A stretch of 24,911 nucleotides of DNA, taken from an uncultured Capnocytophaga sp. (GTDB lineage: Bacteria > Bacteroidota > Bacteroidia > Flavobacteriales > Flavobacteriaceae). The stretch lies in contig NZ_CALHGG010000166.1 in the NCBI RefSeq assembly GCF_938029845.1, forward strand, positions 1 through 24,911, written 5' to 3'. Position 1 is the stretch's first letter. Every line of letters starts with the position of its first letter. The notes beneath the pieces were generated by a model that made no database searches, was not told where the DNA came from, and was given only the letters and a program-made list of their open reading frames with translations. Shown piece after piece: positions 14,164-21,698 of the stretch. Position numbers and translations under genes: made by a program.

Positions 14164-15093
14164 ATGAACAATAAGCTACTTACAGTAGGAACTTTAGCCT
14201 TTGATACTATAGAGACACCTCTGAGCAGGGTGGAACGCACCATGGGAGGAGCTGCCAATTATAGTGCTTTGGCAGGTGCTATCTTTGATGTAGAACAGGC
14301 CGTCGTGTCGGTCATAGGGGGGGACTATCCACAATCTTTCTTGGACTACCTTCTAGAACGTGAAATAGATATTTCCCAAATAGAGAAAGTACAATCAGGT
14401 CGTAGCTTCTTTTGGAGTGGGCGTTACTTTACCAATATGAATAAAAGGGAGACTCTTGAGACACAGGAAAATGTACTCAAGGGTTATGTACCTAAAATTA
14501 GCCCTGCCTTCTCCGATGCTTCTTTTGTACTGCTAGGAAACCTACACCCCAAGGTGCAACTTCAGGTATTGGAGCAACTCTCCTCAAGACCAAGCCTGGT
14601 AGTTTCCGATACGATGAACTATTGGATAGATCATACTCCTGATTTATTGGAAGAACTTATCCAAAAAACCGATGTACTTACTGTAAGTGATGAGGAGGCT
14701 TTTGCTCTTACAGGAGAGACTGTTCTGCTTAAGGCGGTAGAGAAATTACAGCAAAAAGGAGCTTCTTATATTATCATCAAAAGGGGAGAGCATGGCGCTA
14801 TGCTTTTCCACGAAGAAAAAAGATTCTTCACCCCAGCCTTGCCTTTGACTCAAGTATATGATCCTACGGGAGCAGGAGATACTTTTGCAGGAGGTTTTAT
14901 AGGTTATATGGCACAAACAGGAGAAGTCTCCTTTGAAAACATGAAAAATGCCTTGGTATATGCCACTACCTTGGCCTCTTTCTGCGTAGAACAGATGGGA
15001 GTAGAGAGACTACTTTCTCTAACCAAGGAGGAAGTCCTTCGACGTCTTTTCTGCTTGAAAGAATTGACTCAATTTGAAATAAAAGTTGTCTAA
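14164..15093 (+). CDS. PfkB family sugar/nucleoside kinase
   Basis: A 309-aa protein with the ribokinase-like fold. The N-terminal glycine motif appears as MGGAANYSALAGAIF (27-41) and the C-terminal signature as DPTGAGDTFAGGF (233-245), with catalytic Asp239. It phosphorylates a sugar or nucleoside hydroxyl using ATP; the substrate cannot be read from the sequence. The next gene, a PRPP amidotransferase, starts two bases after its stop, so the two are co-transcribed and probably translationally coupled. A ribose or purine-nucleoside substrate would fit that partner, but this is inference. I use the ATG at 14164 rather than the in-frame GTG five codons upstream. Confidence 0.93.
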   Translation: MNNKLLTVGTLAFDTIETPLSRVERTMGGAANYSALAGAIFDVEQAVVSVIGGDYPQSFLDYLLEREIDISQIEKVQSGRSFFWSGRYFTNMNKRETLETQENVLKGYVPKISPAFSDASFVLLGNLHPKVQLQVLEQLSSRPSLVVSDTMNYWIDHTPDLLEELIQKTDVLTVSDEEAFALTGETVLLKAVEKLQQKGASYIIIKRGEHGAMLFHEEKRFFTPALPLTQVYDPTGAGDTFAGGFIGYMAQTGEVSFENMKNALVYATTLASFCVEQMGVERLLSLTKEEVLRRLFCLKELTQFEIKVV

Positions 15094-15095
15094 AA

Positions 15096-16997
15096 ATGAG
15101 CGATGCGATCAAACATGAATGCGGAATTGCACTACTTCGCCTTCTTAAACCCTTAGAATATTATCAGCAGAAATATGGAACCCCTTTCTATGGGCTTCAT
15201 AAGATGTATTTGTTGTTGGAAAAACAACACAATCGTGGACAAGATGGGGCAGGACTTGCCAATATCAAGCTAAATATGCAACCAGGCGAACGCTATATAG
15301 GAAGAGTACGCTCCAATGATTCCCAGCCTATTCAGGACATTTTCAAGCAAATCAACTCTCATATCAATGAGTTATTGAAAAGCCATCCAGAAGCCAAAAC
15401 AGATGTACAGGCACTCAAGCAACTGATACCTTACCTAGGAGAGGTGTATCTGGGGCATGTGCGTTATGGTACTTTTGGAAAGAATAGTATAGAGAATGTA
15501 CACCCTTTCCTTAGAGAAAACAACTGGATCTATCGCAATCTTATCTTGGCGGGAAACTTCAACCTGACCAATGTTAATGAACTCTTTAACAAGTTGGTAG
15601 AATTAGGGCAACACCCTATTGCCAAGTCCGATACCATTACAGTGATGGAGCGTATTGGGCACTTCTTGGACAATGAAGTAGAGGAGTGCTATCGCCGACT
15701 CAAGCAAGAGGGTATCAGTAAGCGAGAGGCTTCTCCGCTGATTATGGAGCAACTGGATATGGTCAAGGTACTCAAGAAGGCAGCTGCACGCTGGGATGGA
15801 GGATATGCCATGGCTGGAATTGTAGGTCATGGAGTTTCTTTTGTTTTGAGAGATCCCGCTGCTATTCGTCCTGCCTATTACTACAAGGACGATGAGGTAG
15901 TCGTAGTGACCTCCGAACGTGCTGTGATACAGACAGCTTTCGATGTTCCTTTTGAAGAAGTAATAGAGTTACCTGCTGGGGCTGCTATTCTTATCAATAG
16001 GGATGGTACTTCACAGATAGAACAGATCTTGGAACCGGTGGAACGTAAGGCTTGTTCGTTTGAGCGTATCTACTTCTCTCGCGGTAGTGACCAAGAAATC
16101 TATTTGGAGCGAAAGAAATTGGGGGCTTTGCTCTTACCTCAGGTACTCCACTCCATTGATAATGACCTACAAAATACGGTATTTTCTTATATTCCTAATA
16201 CGGCAGAAACATCATTCTATGGGCTTATAGAAGCCGTGTCAGAACATCTTAATCAGAAGAAAAAGCAACAGATTCTTCAGGAAGGCACAACCCTTACCGA
16301 AGCACGCCTTTCCGAGATTCTTTCAGTGCGCCCTCGTATAGAGAAGGTGGCCATTAAGGACGTGAAATTGCGTACTTTCATCACCGAAGACTCAGGTCGT
16401 GAGGATATGGTTGCCCATGTGTATGATATTACCTATGGTTCAGTAAAAAAGCATCAGGACAACTTGGTGATTATTGATGATAGTATCGTACGAGGAACCA
16501 CTCTTAAAAAGAGTATTCTTAATATCCTCAATAGATTACAACCTAAGAAAATAACTGTACTCTCTTCTGCTCCACAGATCCGTTACCCTGATTGCTATGG
16601 GATAGATATGGCACGTCTGGAAGATCTGATTGCCTTCGAGGCTACTCTTGCCCTACACAAGGATGCAGGTACTTATGGGGTAGTGGAGGCTATTTACCAA
16701 AAATGTATAGCCCAAAAGGGTAAGCCCGATACGGAAATTGTCAATTATGTCAAAGAACTTTATGCTCCTTTCACCCCAGAGCAGATATCCCAGAAGATTA
16801 CTCAGCTTTTGCGACCAGAAGCGATGAAGTGTGATCTAGATATCATCTTCCAAAGTGTGGAAAACCTACATAAGGCTTGTCCTAAGAACTTAGGAGATTG
16901 GTATTTTACAGGCGATTACCCTACTGTAGGAGGCAATAGAGTGGTTAACCAAGCCTTTATCAATTTTTACGAAGGAAATAAGCAGCGTGCTTATTAG
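15096..16997 (+). CDS. Amidophosphoribosyltransferase (PurF-type, long Bacteroidetes form)
   Basis: A 633-aa protein; canonical PurF is about 470-510 aa. The N-terminal glutaminase half starts MSDAIKHECG, so Cys9 becomes the nucleophile after removal of an 8-residue propeptide. HNRGQDGAG (45-53) and GHVRYGTFG (120-128) are family motifs. The PRPP loop is VIIDDSIVRGTT (458-469). It transfers ammonia from glutamine to PRPP, giving phosphoribosylamine, the first step of purine synthesis. Two differences stand out: the oxyanion-hole motif, usually HNGN, reads GNFN (153-156), and there are extra segments between the halves and at the C-terminus. It may be a second PurF paralogue. It is coupled to the PfkB kinase upstream. 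Confidence 0.9.
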   Translation: MSDAIKHECGIALLRLLKPLEYYQQKYGTPFYGLHKMYLLLEKQHNRGQDGAGLANIKLNMQPGERYIGRVRSNDSQPIQDIFKQINSHINELLKSHPEAKTDVQALKQLIPYLGEVYLGHVRYGTFGKNSIENVHPFLRENNWIYRNLILAGNFNLTNVNELFNKLVELGQHPIAKSDTITVMERIGHFLDNEVEECYRRLKQEGISKREASPLIMEQLDMVKVLKKAAARWDGGYAMAGIVGHGVSFVLRDPAAIRPAYYYKDDEVVVVTSERAVIQTAFDVPFEEVIELPAGAAILINRDGTSQIEQILEPVERKACSFERIYFSRGSDQEIYLERKKLGALLLPQVLHSIDNDLQNTVFSYIPNTAETSFYGLIEAVSEHLNQKKKQQILQEGTTLTEARLSEILSVRPRIEKVAIKDVKLRTFITEDSGREDMVAHVYDITYGSVKKHQDNLVIIDDSIVRGTTLKKSILNILNRLQPKKITVLSSAPQIRYPDCYGIDMARLEDLIAFEATLALHKDAGTYGVVEAIYQKCIAQKGKPDTEIVNYVKELYAPFTPEQISQKITQLLRPEAMKCDLDIIFQSVENLHKACPKNLGDWYFTGDYPTVGGNRVVNQAFINFYEGNKQRAY

Positions 16998-17022
16998 TGA
17001 CTAATAACTAGTGACTAATCAA
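16994..17022 (+). repeat. Short heptamer array at the PurF-type stop
   Basis: From 16995: TAGTGAC, TAATAAC, TAGTGAC and TAATCAA, with a 7-base period. The first TAG is the stop codon of the amidotransferase gene. Confidence 0.65.
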
Positions 17023-17064
17023 GTTATTGATTATTAATAGGTTGTGATAAAAATAGAAAAATAA

Positions 17065-17096
17065 TTGTGTTTTTCAAAAAAAAATGCGTATATTTG
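17065..17096 (+). promoter_or_regulatory. Promoter of the ModE-like gene
   Basis: TTG at 17065-17067, 21-base spacer, TATATTTG at 17089-17096. It predicts an unusually long leader of about 75-80 bases before the ATG. Confidence 0.65.
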
Positions 17097-17112
17097 CATT
17101 ACAATTTGAGGA

Positions 17113-17176
17113 TAGGTAATTTTCTGATTATCAACCTAAAACAGTTTGTAGGGTGCCAAATTAGCTGAAGAACGTC
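17113..17176 (+). promoter_or_regulatory. Structured leader of the ModE-like gene
   Basis: TAGGT-AAT (17113-17120) can pair with ATT and ACCTA (17127-17129, 17134-17138) around a 6-base loop with a 4-base bulge. GTTTG and CAAAT further on can pair around TAGGGTGC. It matches no riboswitch class I can name. Confidence 0.3.
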
Positions 17177-17530
17177 ATGGAAAATAATCTAAAAATAAAA
17201 GGGAATATCTGGATAGAAACGGATACAGGTTTGGAAATTAATGCAGTAAAGGCATTACTTTTGGAACAGATAGATGTATTAGGTTCTATTTCAGAGGCTG
17301 CAAAAGTGTTAAATATTCCATATCGTCGCGCATGGGGCATGATTCAGGAAATGAACCGAAATTCCTCCTTTGAGATTGTAGCTAAGGAAGCAGGAGGAAA
17401 AGCAGGAGGTCACAGTATCCTTACAGAAGAGGGGAGAGATATTCTCCAGCTTTTCAAAGATGTAAATGACAGCTTAAAGCAATATAGCAAAGGGGAAAAT
17501 GGCTATTTCACAGGTTGGAAAGAAAACTAA
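17177..17530 (+). CDS. ModE-like winged-helix DNA-binding protein, no ligand domain
   Basis: A 117-aa protein equivalent to the N-terminal DNA-binding domain of ModE/LysR-type regulators: LEINAVKALLLEQIDVLGS, then the helix-turn-helix SISEAAKVLNIPYRRAWGMIQEM, and a wing with GGKAGGHSILTEEG. The molybdate-binding MOP (TOBE) domains of full ModE are absent, so ligand sensing must lie elsewhere or not exist. Stand-alone versions occur in many genomes near molybdate uptake or molybdopterin genes, but no such gene is visible here. It is a single-gene unit with its own promoter, a long leader and a downstream terminator. Confidence 0.88.
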   Translation: MENNLKIKGNIWIETDTGLEINAVKALLLEQIDVLGSISEAAKVLNIPYRRAWGMIQEMNRNSSFEIVAKEAGGKAGGHSILTEEGRDILQLFKDVNDSLKQYSKGENGYFTGWKEN

Positions 17531-17580
17531 GGTCCTTTTATCCAAGAAATATAATAAGTTTTAGGTTAGTTGTGATATAA

Positions 17581-17628
17581 AAGAGGAACAAGGATATGCT
17601 GAAATAAAGGCTTTTCTTGCTCCTTTTT
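17581..17628 (+). terminator. Intrinsic terminator after the ModE-like gene
   Basis: AAGAGGAACAAG (17581-17592) pairs, with one mismatch, with CTTGCTCCTTTTT (17616-17628) across a 23-base loop and ends in a T tract. Confidence 0.7.
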
Positions 17629-17700
17629 ATTTTGAATACTCCAAGCAAACAAATTTTTGTTAATAATAAACGAGGAGGTATTTTATTAGAGAAAAAATAG

Positions 17701-17708
17701 TATTTTTG
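17701..17708 (+). promoter_or_regulatory. Promoter of the coiled-coil/trmD operon, -7 box
   Basis: TATTTTTG fits TAnnTTTG and ends 30 bases before the ATG at 17739. No clear -33 element at standard spacing. Confidence 0.5.
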
Positions 17709-17738
17709 CACAAGAAATTAAAAAATATAAATCTGAAA

Positions 17739-18383
17739 ATGACACGAAAATTATTTATTATTGGCTTTACAGCTTTCTTTTCTTTATTAGCTACAGCACA
17801 GAGTGAGACAGAACAACAAGATCTTACACAATCTCGCACCCGTAGTACAACAGAAGTATCCCAAGAGGAAAAACAATATCCCACTACCATAGAAGGTCAG
17901 TTTGATGAACTAGTGGACAAATCAGGGAACTGGGAAAAGTTTAAGCTTGTAAAGAAAGAAAGTATATATACTTTTAAGAAAACATTGCTCGATAGCATAA
18001 AAGAGCAAAAGAGTTTGTTGCGTGAAAAATTGGATACCATCAGTGTACAATCATCTCGTATAAAAGAATTAAATCTCAATATACAAAACTTACAAAGCGA
18101 ACTTGATAAAGAGAAAAATCGTAATGATAGTATAGATTTCTTTGGACTTACCATAGAAAAAGGTGTTTATTCTATTATTGTATGGGGTATTATAGCCGTA
18201 TTGGCGATACTTCTTGTGGTATTTATCTCTCGATATACCAGTTCCAATAGTATCACCCGTGGGGCACTAAAGGATTTGGAAGACTTGCAAAACGAATACG
18301 AGGAATATCGTACCAAAGCCATTGAGCGCGAACAAAAAGTACGCCGACAATTGCAAGATGAAATCAACAAACATCGTTCTTAA
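17739..18383 (+). CDS. Membrane coiled-coil protein coupled to trmD, function unknown
   Basis: A 214-aa protein with an N-terminal signal peptide (1-21, ATAQ), a polar linker, a coiled-coil segment (about 65-125, rich in Lys, Glu, Leu and Ser), a single strong membrane helix (about 139-161, SIIVWGIIAVLAILLVVFIS) and a second charged coiled coil to the end (GALKDLEDLQNEYEEYRTKA). The coiled coils should lie on opposite sides of the membrane. The stop is immediately followed by the trmD ATG, so the two are translationally coupled. Such neighbours can be mislabelled as tRNA methyltransferase from position alone; nothing in this sequence supports that activity. I use the ATG at 17739; a TTG upstream overlaps the -7 box. 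Confidence 0.85.
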   Translation: MTRKLFIIGFTAFFSLLATAQSETEQQDLTQSRTRSTTEVSQEEKQYPTTIEGQFDELVDKSGNWEKFKLVKKESIYTFKKTLLDSIKEQKSLLREKLDTISVQSSRIKELNLNIQNLQSELDKEKNRNDSIDFFGLTIEKGVYSIIVWGIIAVLAILLVVFISRYTSSNSITRGALKDLEDLQNEYEEYRTKAIEREQKVRRQLQDEINKHRS

Positions 18384-19058
18384 ATGCGTATTGATATTAT
18401 AGCGGTTGTTCCAGAGTTACTCCAAAGCCCTTTTCAACACTCCATTTTCAAACGAGCTGTGGAGAAGGGATTGGCTAGTGTGCATTTCCACGATTTGCGC
18501 CAATATGGACTGGGCAACTACAAACAGATAGATGATTATAGTTTCGGTGGGGGAGCGGGCATGGTACTGATGATAGAACCTATTGACGCATGTATCTCAG
18601 CTCTGAAGGCAGAGCGTGATTATGATGAGGTTATTTACCTTACCCCTGATGGGCATACGCTGAATCAGCCTATGGCCAATGCACTCTCTCTCAAGGAGAA
18701 TATTATCATTCTCTGCGGACACTATAAGGGGGTGGATCAGCGTGTGAGAGACCACTTCGTAACCAAGGAAATCTCCATTGGGGATTATGTGCTTTCAGGA
18801 GGGGAGCTGGCTGCCGCGGTACTAGCCGATGCCATTGTACGCCTAATCCCTGGAGTACTCTCCGATGAGACTTCTGCCCTTACGGACTCCTTTCAGGATA
18901 ATCTCTTGGCCCCGCCCGTATATACACGCCCTGCCGAATATAAGGGCTGGAAGGTACCAGATATATTGCTAAGTGGTAATACCCCTCAGATAGATATGTG
19001 GCGTGAGGAGCAAGCTTATAAGCGAACCCAAGAGCGACGTCCTGATTTGTTAGAATAA
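18384..19058 (+). CDS. trmD: tRNA (guanine-N1)-methyltransferase
   Basis: A 224-aa SPOUT-fold enzyme of standard length that methylates G37 next to the anticodon of some tRNAs, preventing frameshifting. It starts [13 protein letters not shown] and carries [14 protein letters not shown] (50-63), the AdoMet-binding trefoil-knot segments [12 protein letters not shown] (109-120) and [14 protein letters not shown] (131-144), and [13 protein letters not shown] near the C-terminal domain. Its start codon abuts the stop of the coiled-coil membrane protein with no gap. The usual bacterial neighbours rpsP, rimM and rplS are not present, which is normal for Bacteroidetes. Confidence 0.96.
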   Translation: MRIDIIAVVPELLQSPFQHSIFKRAVEKGLASVHFHDLRQYGLGNYKQIDDYSFGGGAGMVLMIEPIDACISALKAERDYDEVIYLTPDGHTLNQPMANALSLKENIIILCGHYKGVDQRVRDHFVTKEISIGDYVLSGGELAAAVLADAIVRLIPGVLSDETSALTDSFQDNLLAPPVYTRPAEYKGWKVPDILLSGNTPQIDMWREEQAYKRTQERRPDLLE

Positions 19059-19075
19059 AAAAAGAAACCAAATTA

Positions 19076-20215
19076 ATGAAAATTCTAGAATCAAAGTATT
19101 ACAGAGAAATAAAAATACTCGGTGTAAATGGAGATGATGAGATAGAACTCTTTGATAAGAATCGTTATCTTACCTCCAAGGCACCTTTCAGATATTTGTT
19201 GTCGGACTTGATGTGTGATATTTACCTCTCGAATGATGACTTGATCATTCAGCGAGATAAGTTACAGCACTTTGTGAAATGTACGGATTTCTATACCTTG
19301 GACTATTCTTCTAAGAATAATAAGCTCTACGAAGATGAGGAGTGTTATTTCCATCCTAAGTTGGAGGTATTTATCCTTATTTCGCATAACCTTACCAATG
19401 AATACGACTCCGAAATGTTCGAAGAAGGACTCTATAAGGTCAATTATGTGTATTATAACAATAATCAGTCTGCTAGTGTAGAGGGGTTAAAGGTATTATT
19501 TTCCGAATACTTAGAGAAATATCAGCCCAAGAAGGCAAAAGTATCTATATTGCTCAAGACTCAGAATGGTTTTGATGTAAAAACACATACCATCAAGCCT
19601 TTCCGTATTGATTTTGATAAGATGTACAATGATGATTTCTTGGAAGTTCACAACCGTGTGAAAAAGAGTATTACCGATGAGAACAAGGGTATTGTGCTCT
19701 TCCATGGGATAGCAGGCTCTGGTAAGACTAACTATATCAAGTGGCTCACCAGCCAAATCCCCAACAAGAAATTTATCTTTGTCCCTACCTCCATGATAGC
19801 CTCCCTGACGGATCCGTCCTTCATTGGAGTGCTTATTGACCATAAGAATTCAGTCTTGGTCTTGGAGGATTGTGAGAACTATATAGCCGAGCGTACCGCT
19901 TATAACAGCAATACTGATGTGGTATCCTCTATACTGAATATAGCTGATGGTATGCTGTCCGATGTGCTTGAGTGTCAGCTTATTTGTACATTCAACTCGG
20001 ATATATCCAAAATTGATTCCGCCCTATTGAGAAAGGGGCGACTCATAGCCGAATATAAGTTCAAGGAGCTTTCGGTAGAGAAAGCAAATAATTATTTGCG
20101 TTCTATAGGAAAAGAACCTACTATTACCGCGCCTTGTTCCTTAGCAGAACTTACCAATATGGAAACCAAAGCCTTGAAGGAGGATCAGAACAGTTCTAAG
20201 ATAGGCTTCAAATAA
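19076..20215 (+). CDS. AAA family ATPase with unrecognised N-terminal domain
   Basis: A 379-aa soluble protein. Residues 1-180 match no domain I know. The AAA core spans about 185-345: Walker A GIAGSGKT (211-218), Walker B SVLVLEDCE (259-267), sensor-1 CTFNSD (304-309) and the arginine-finger segment DSALLRKGRL (314-323), the last resembling BCS1/FtsH-type AAA proteins. A polar tail ends with SSKIGFK. No protease, transmembrane or zinc-finger segment is seen, so a remodelling or chaperone-like role is possible but unproven. It lies 17 bases after trmD and 8 bases before ftsY, so it is part of the same transcription unit. Similar ATPases occur widely in Bacteroidetes without assigned function. 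Confidence 0.85.
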   Translation: MKILESKYYREIKILGVNGDDEIELFDKNRYLTSKAPFRYLLSDLMCDIYLSNDDLIIQRDKLQHFVKCTDFYTLDYSSKNNKLYEDEECYFHPKLEVFILISHNLTNEYDSEMFEEGLYKVNYVYYNNNQSASVEGLKVLFSEYLEKYQPKKAKVSILLKTQNGFDVKTHTIKPFRIDFDKMYNDDFLEVHNRVKKSITDENKGIVLFHGIAGSGKTNYIKWLTSQIPNKKFIFVPTSMIASLTDPSFIGVLIDHKNSVLVLEDCENYIAERTAYNSNTDVVSSILNIADGMLSDVLECQLICTFNSDISKIDSALLRKGRLIAEYKFKELSVEKANNYLRSIGKEPTITAPCSLAELTNMETKALKEDQNSSKIGFK

Positions 20216-20223
20216 CAAAGACT

Positions 20224-21177
20224 ATGAATTTCTTTAAAAAATTATTCTCCTCCGAGAAAAAAGAAACATTGGACAAGGGTTTAGAGAAATCAAAGACTTC
20301 ATTTTTTGATAAGCTCACCCGTGCCATTGCTGGAAAATCCAAGGTAGATGATACTATTTTGGATGAACTGGAGGGTGTTTTGGTCAGCAGTGATGTAGGA
20401 GTGAATACCACTCTGAAAATCATTGAGCGTATAGAAAAGCGTGTAGCCGAGGACAAATACTTGGGAACCAGTGAACTTAATAAGATACTTAGGGAAGAAA
20501 TAGCAGGACTTCTCTCCCAGACCGAAAGGGGAGAAGCGGTGGATTTCTTTGTTCCTACCGAGCGCAAACCTTATGTAATTATGGTGGTTGGAGTCAATGG
20601 AGCAGGGAAAACTACTACCATAGGCAAGCTCGCTTATCAGTTCAAAAAGAAAGGACTCAAGGTAGTCTTAGGGGCTGCGGATACTTTCCGTGCGGCAGCT
20701 ATTGACCAGCTGCAAGTATGGGCTGATAGGGTAGGGGTACCCCTTGTCAAGCAACAGACAGGGAGCGATCCTGCTTCGGTAGCTTATGATACGCTTTCTT
20801 CGGCGCTTTCGCAAGAGGCCGATGTGGTCATTATTGATACAGCGGGACGTTTGCATAATAAAATTAATTTGATGAATGAACTCAGTAAGGTAAAGCGGGT
20901 AATGCAAAAACTCCTTCCTTATGCTCCTGATGAGGTTCTCTTAGTGCTTGATGGTTCTACTGGTCAAAATGCATTTGAACAAGCCAAACAATTCACCCTA
21001 GCTACGGAGGTTAATGCCTTGGCTATCACCAAGCTCGATGGTACAGCTAAGGGGGGGGTTGTTATAGGAATTTCCGATCAGTTCCAAATCCCTGTCAAAT
21101 ACATAGGTGTAGGGGAAGGAATAGAAGATTTGCAAGTATTCAACAAATACGAATTTGTGGATTCTTTCTTCAAATAG
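20224..21177 (+). CDS. ftsY: Signal recognition particle receptor FtsY
   Basis: A 317-aa SRP-type GTPase with only a short N-terminal A region (MNFFKKLFSSEKK), usual for Bacteroidetes. The N domain spans about 25-105 and the G domain 110-317. GTPase motifs: G1 GVNGAGKTTT (123-132), DTFRAAA (153-159), G3 DTAGR (205-209) and G4 TKLDGTAKGG (269-278). The conserved end GEGIEDLQVF identifies FtsY. It docks ribosome-SRP complexes at the inner membrane for co-translational insertion. The gene follows the AAA ATPase by 8 bases, and a small membrane Cys protein begins 10 bases after its stop, so the copper-type locus may share its transcript. Confidence 0.96.
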   Translation: MNFFKKLFSSEKKETLDKGLEKSKTSFFDKLTRAIAGKSKVDDTILDELEGVLVSSDVGVNTTLKIIERIEKRVAEDKYLGTSELNKILREEIAGLLSQTERGEAVDFFVPTERKPYVIMVVGVNGAGKTTTIGKLAYQFKKKGLKVVLGAADTFRAAAIDQLQVWADRVGVPLVKQQTGSDPASVAYDTLSSALSQEADVVIIDTAGRLHNKINLMNELSKVKRVMQKLLPYAPDEVLLVLDGSTGQNAFEQAKQFTLATEVNALAITKLDGTAKGGVVIGISDQFQIPVKYIGVGEGIEDLQVFNKYEFVDSFFK

Positions 21178-21187
21178 TCATGATAGA

Positions 21188-21568
21188 ATGAGAAGAAAAG
21201 CACGCTTTTTCATTATTATCCTCTCTTGTATGGTACTGCTTAGTGCCATACGTGGGGGGCTTTTTTTCTCTTATTACCTAATCAATCCTACACAATTCAT
21301 CACTCTTTTCTGTGAAAACAAAACCAATACACAGAAACACTGTGATGGTAAGTGCTTCTTAGCCAAAGTATCGTCAGAAAACACATCAGAACAAACTGAT
21401 GTAAAATTTGATTTTACAAAAAACCAGACAGAGGTTTTTTACGTGGAAATTCCTACGTTTGAATCGCTTAATCTGCTCTCTACCGAAAAAAATCTACTTT
21501 TTTATTATCATTTTTCTACTTACAAGGATATAAATAGGGAAACACTAAGACCACCAATTAGTTGTTAG
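21188..21568 (+). CDS. Small membrane protein with Cys-rich motif
   Basis: A 126-aa protein with one N-terminal membrane segment (about 7-29), then a motif CENKTNTQKHCDGKC (Cys42, Cys52, Cys56), a polar region and a final cysteine. Spacing of the three cysteines just outside a membrane helix suggests metal binding or a disulphide. I recall similar small proteins with a C-x9-C-x3-C core beside copper-type TonB receptors in Flavobacteriia, which fits the two genes that follow; that link is from memory. The frame is open further upstream into ftsY, but the ATG at 21188 gives a normal N-terminus. The last residues (ISC) and the stop are encoded inside a heptamer array. Confidence 0.8.
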   Translation: MRRKARFFIIILSCMVLLSAIRGGLFFSYYLINPTQFITLFCENKTNTQKHCDGKCFLAKVSSENTSEQTDVKFDFTKNQTEVFYVEIPTFESLNLLSTEKNLLFYYHFSTYKDINRETLRPPISC

Positions 21569-21655
21569 TCATGAGTTGTTAGTGGTTAGTCATTAGTGGT
21601 TAGTTATTAGTGGTTAGTGGTTAGTTATTAGTCATTAATGATTGGAGGTTAGTTA
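21558..21655 (+). repeat. Fourteen-unit heptamer array in the copper-type locus
   Basis: Fourteen contiguous 7-base units from 21558: TTAGTTG, TTAGTCA, TGAGTTG, TTAGTGG, TTAGTCA, TTAGTGG, TTAGTTA, TTAGTGG, TTAGTGG, TTAGTTA, TTAGTCA, TTAATGA, TTGGAGG and TTAGTTA. The stop codon of the Cys protein (21566-21568) lies in unit 2. Confidence 0.9.
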
Positions 21656-21698
21656 TAACCCTATGTTCTATAATTCTATATTCTTAAATTAGTAAAAA

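Noticed and set aside
17097..17176. TPP, preQ1 or SAM-II riboswitch in the ModE-like leader
   Set aside because: None of the conserved core sequences I know for these classes is present.
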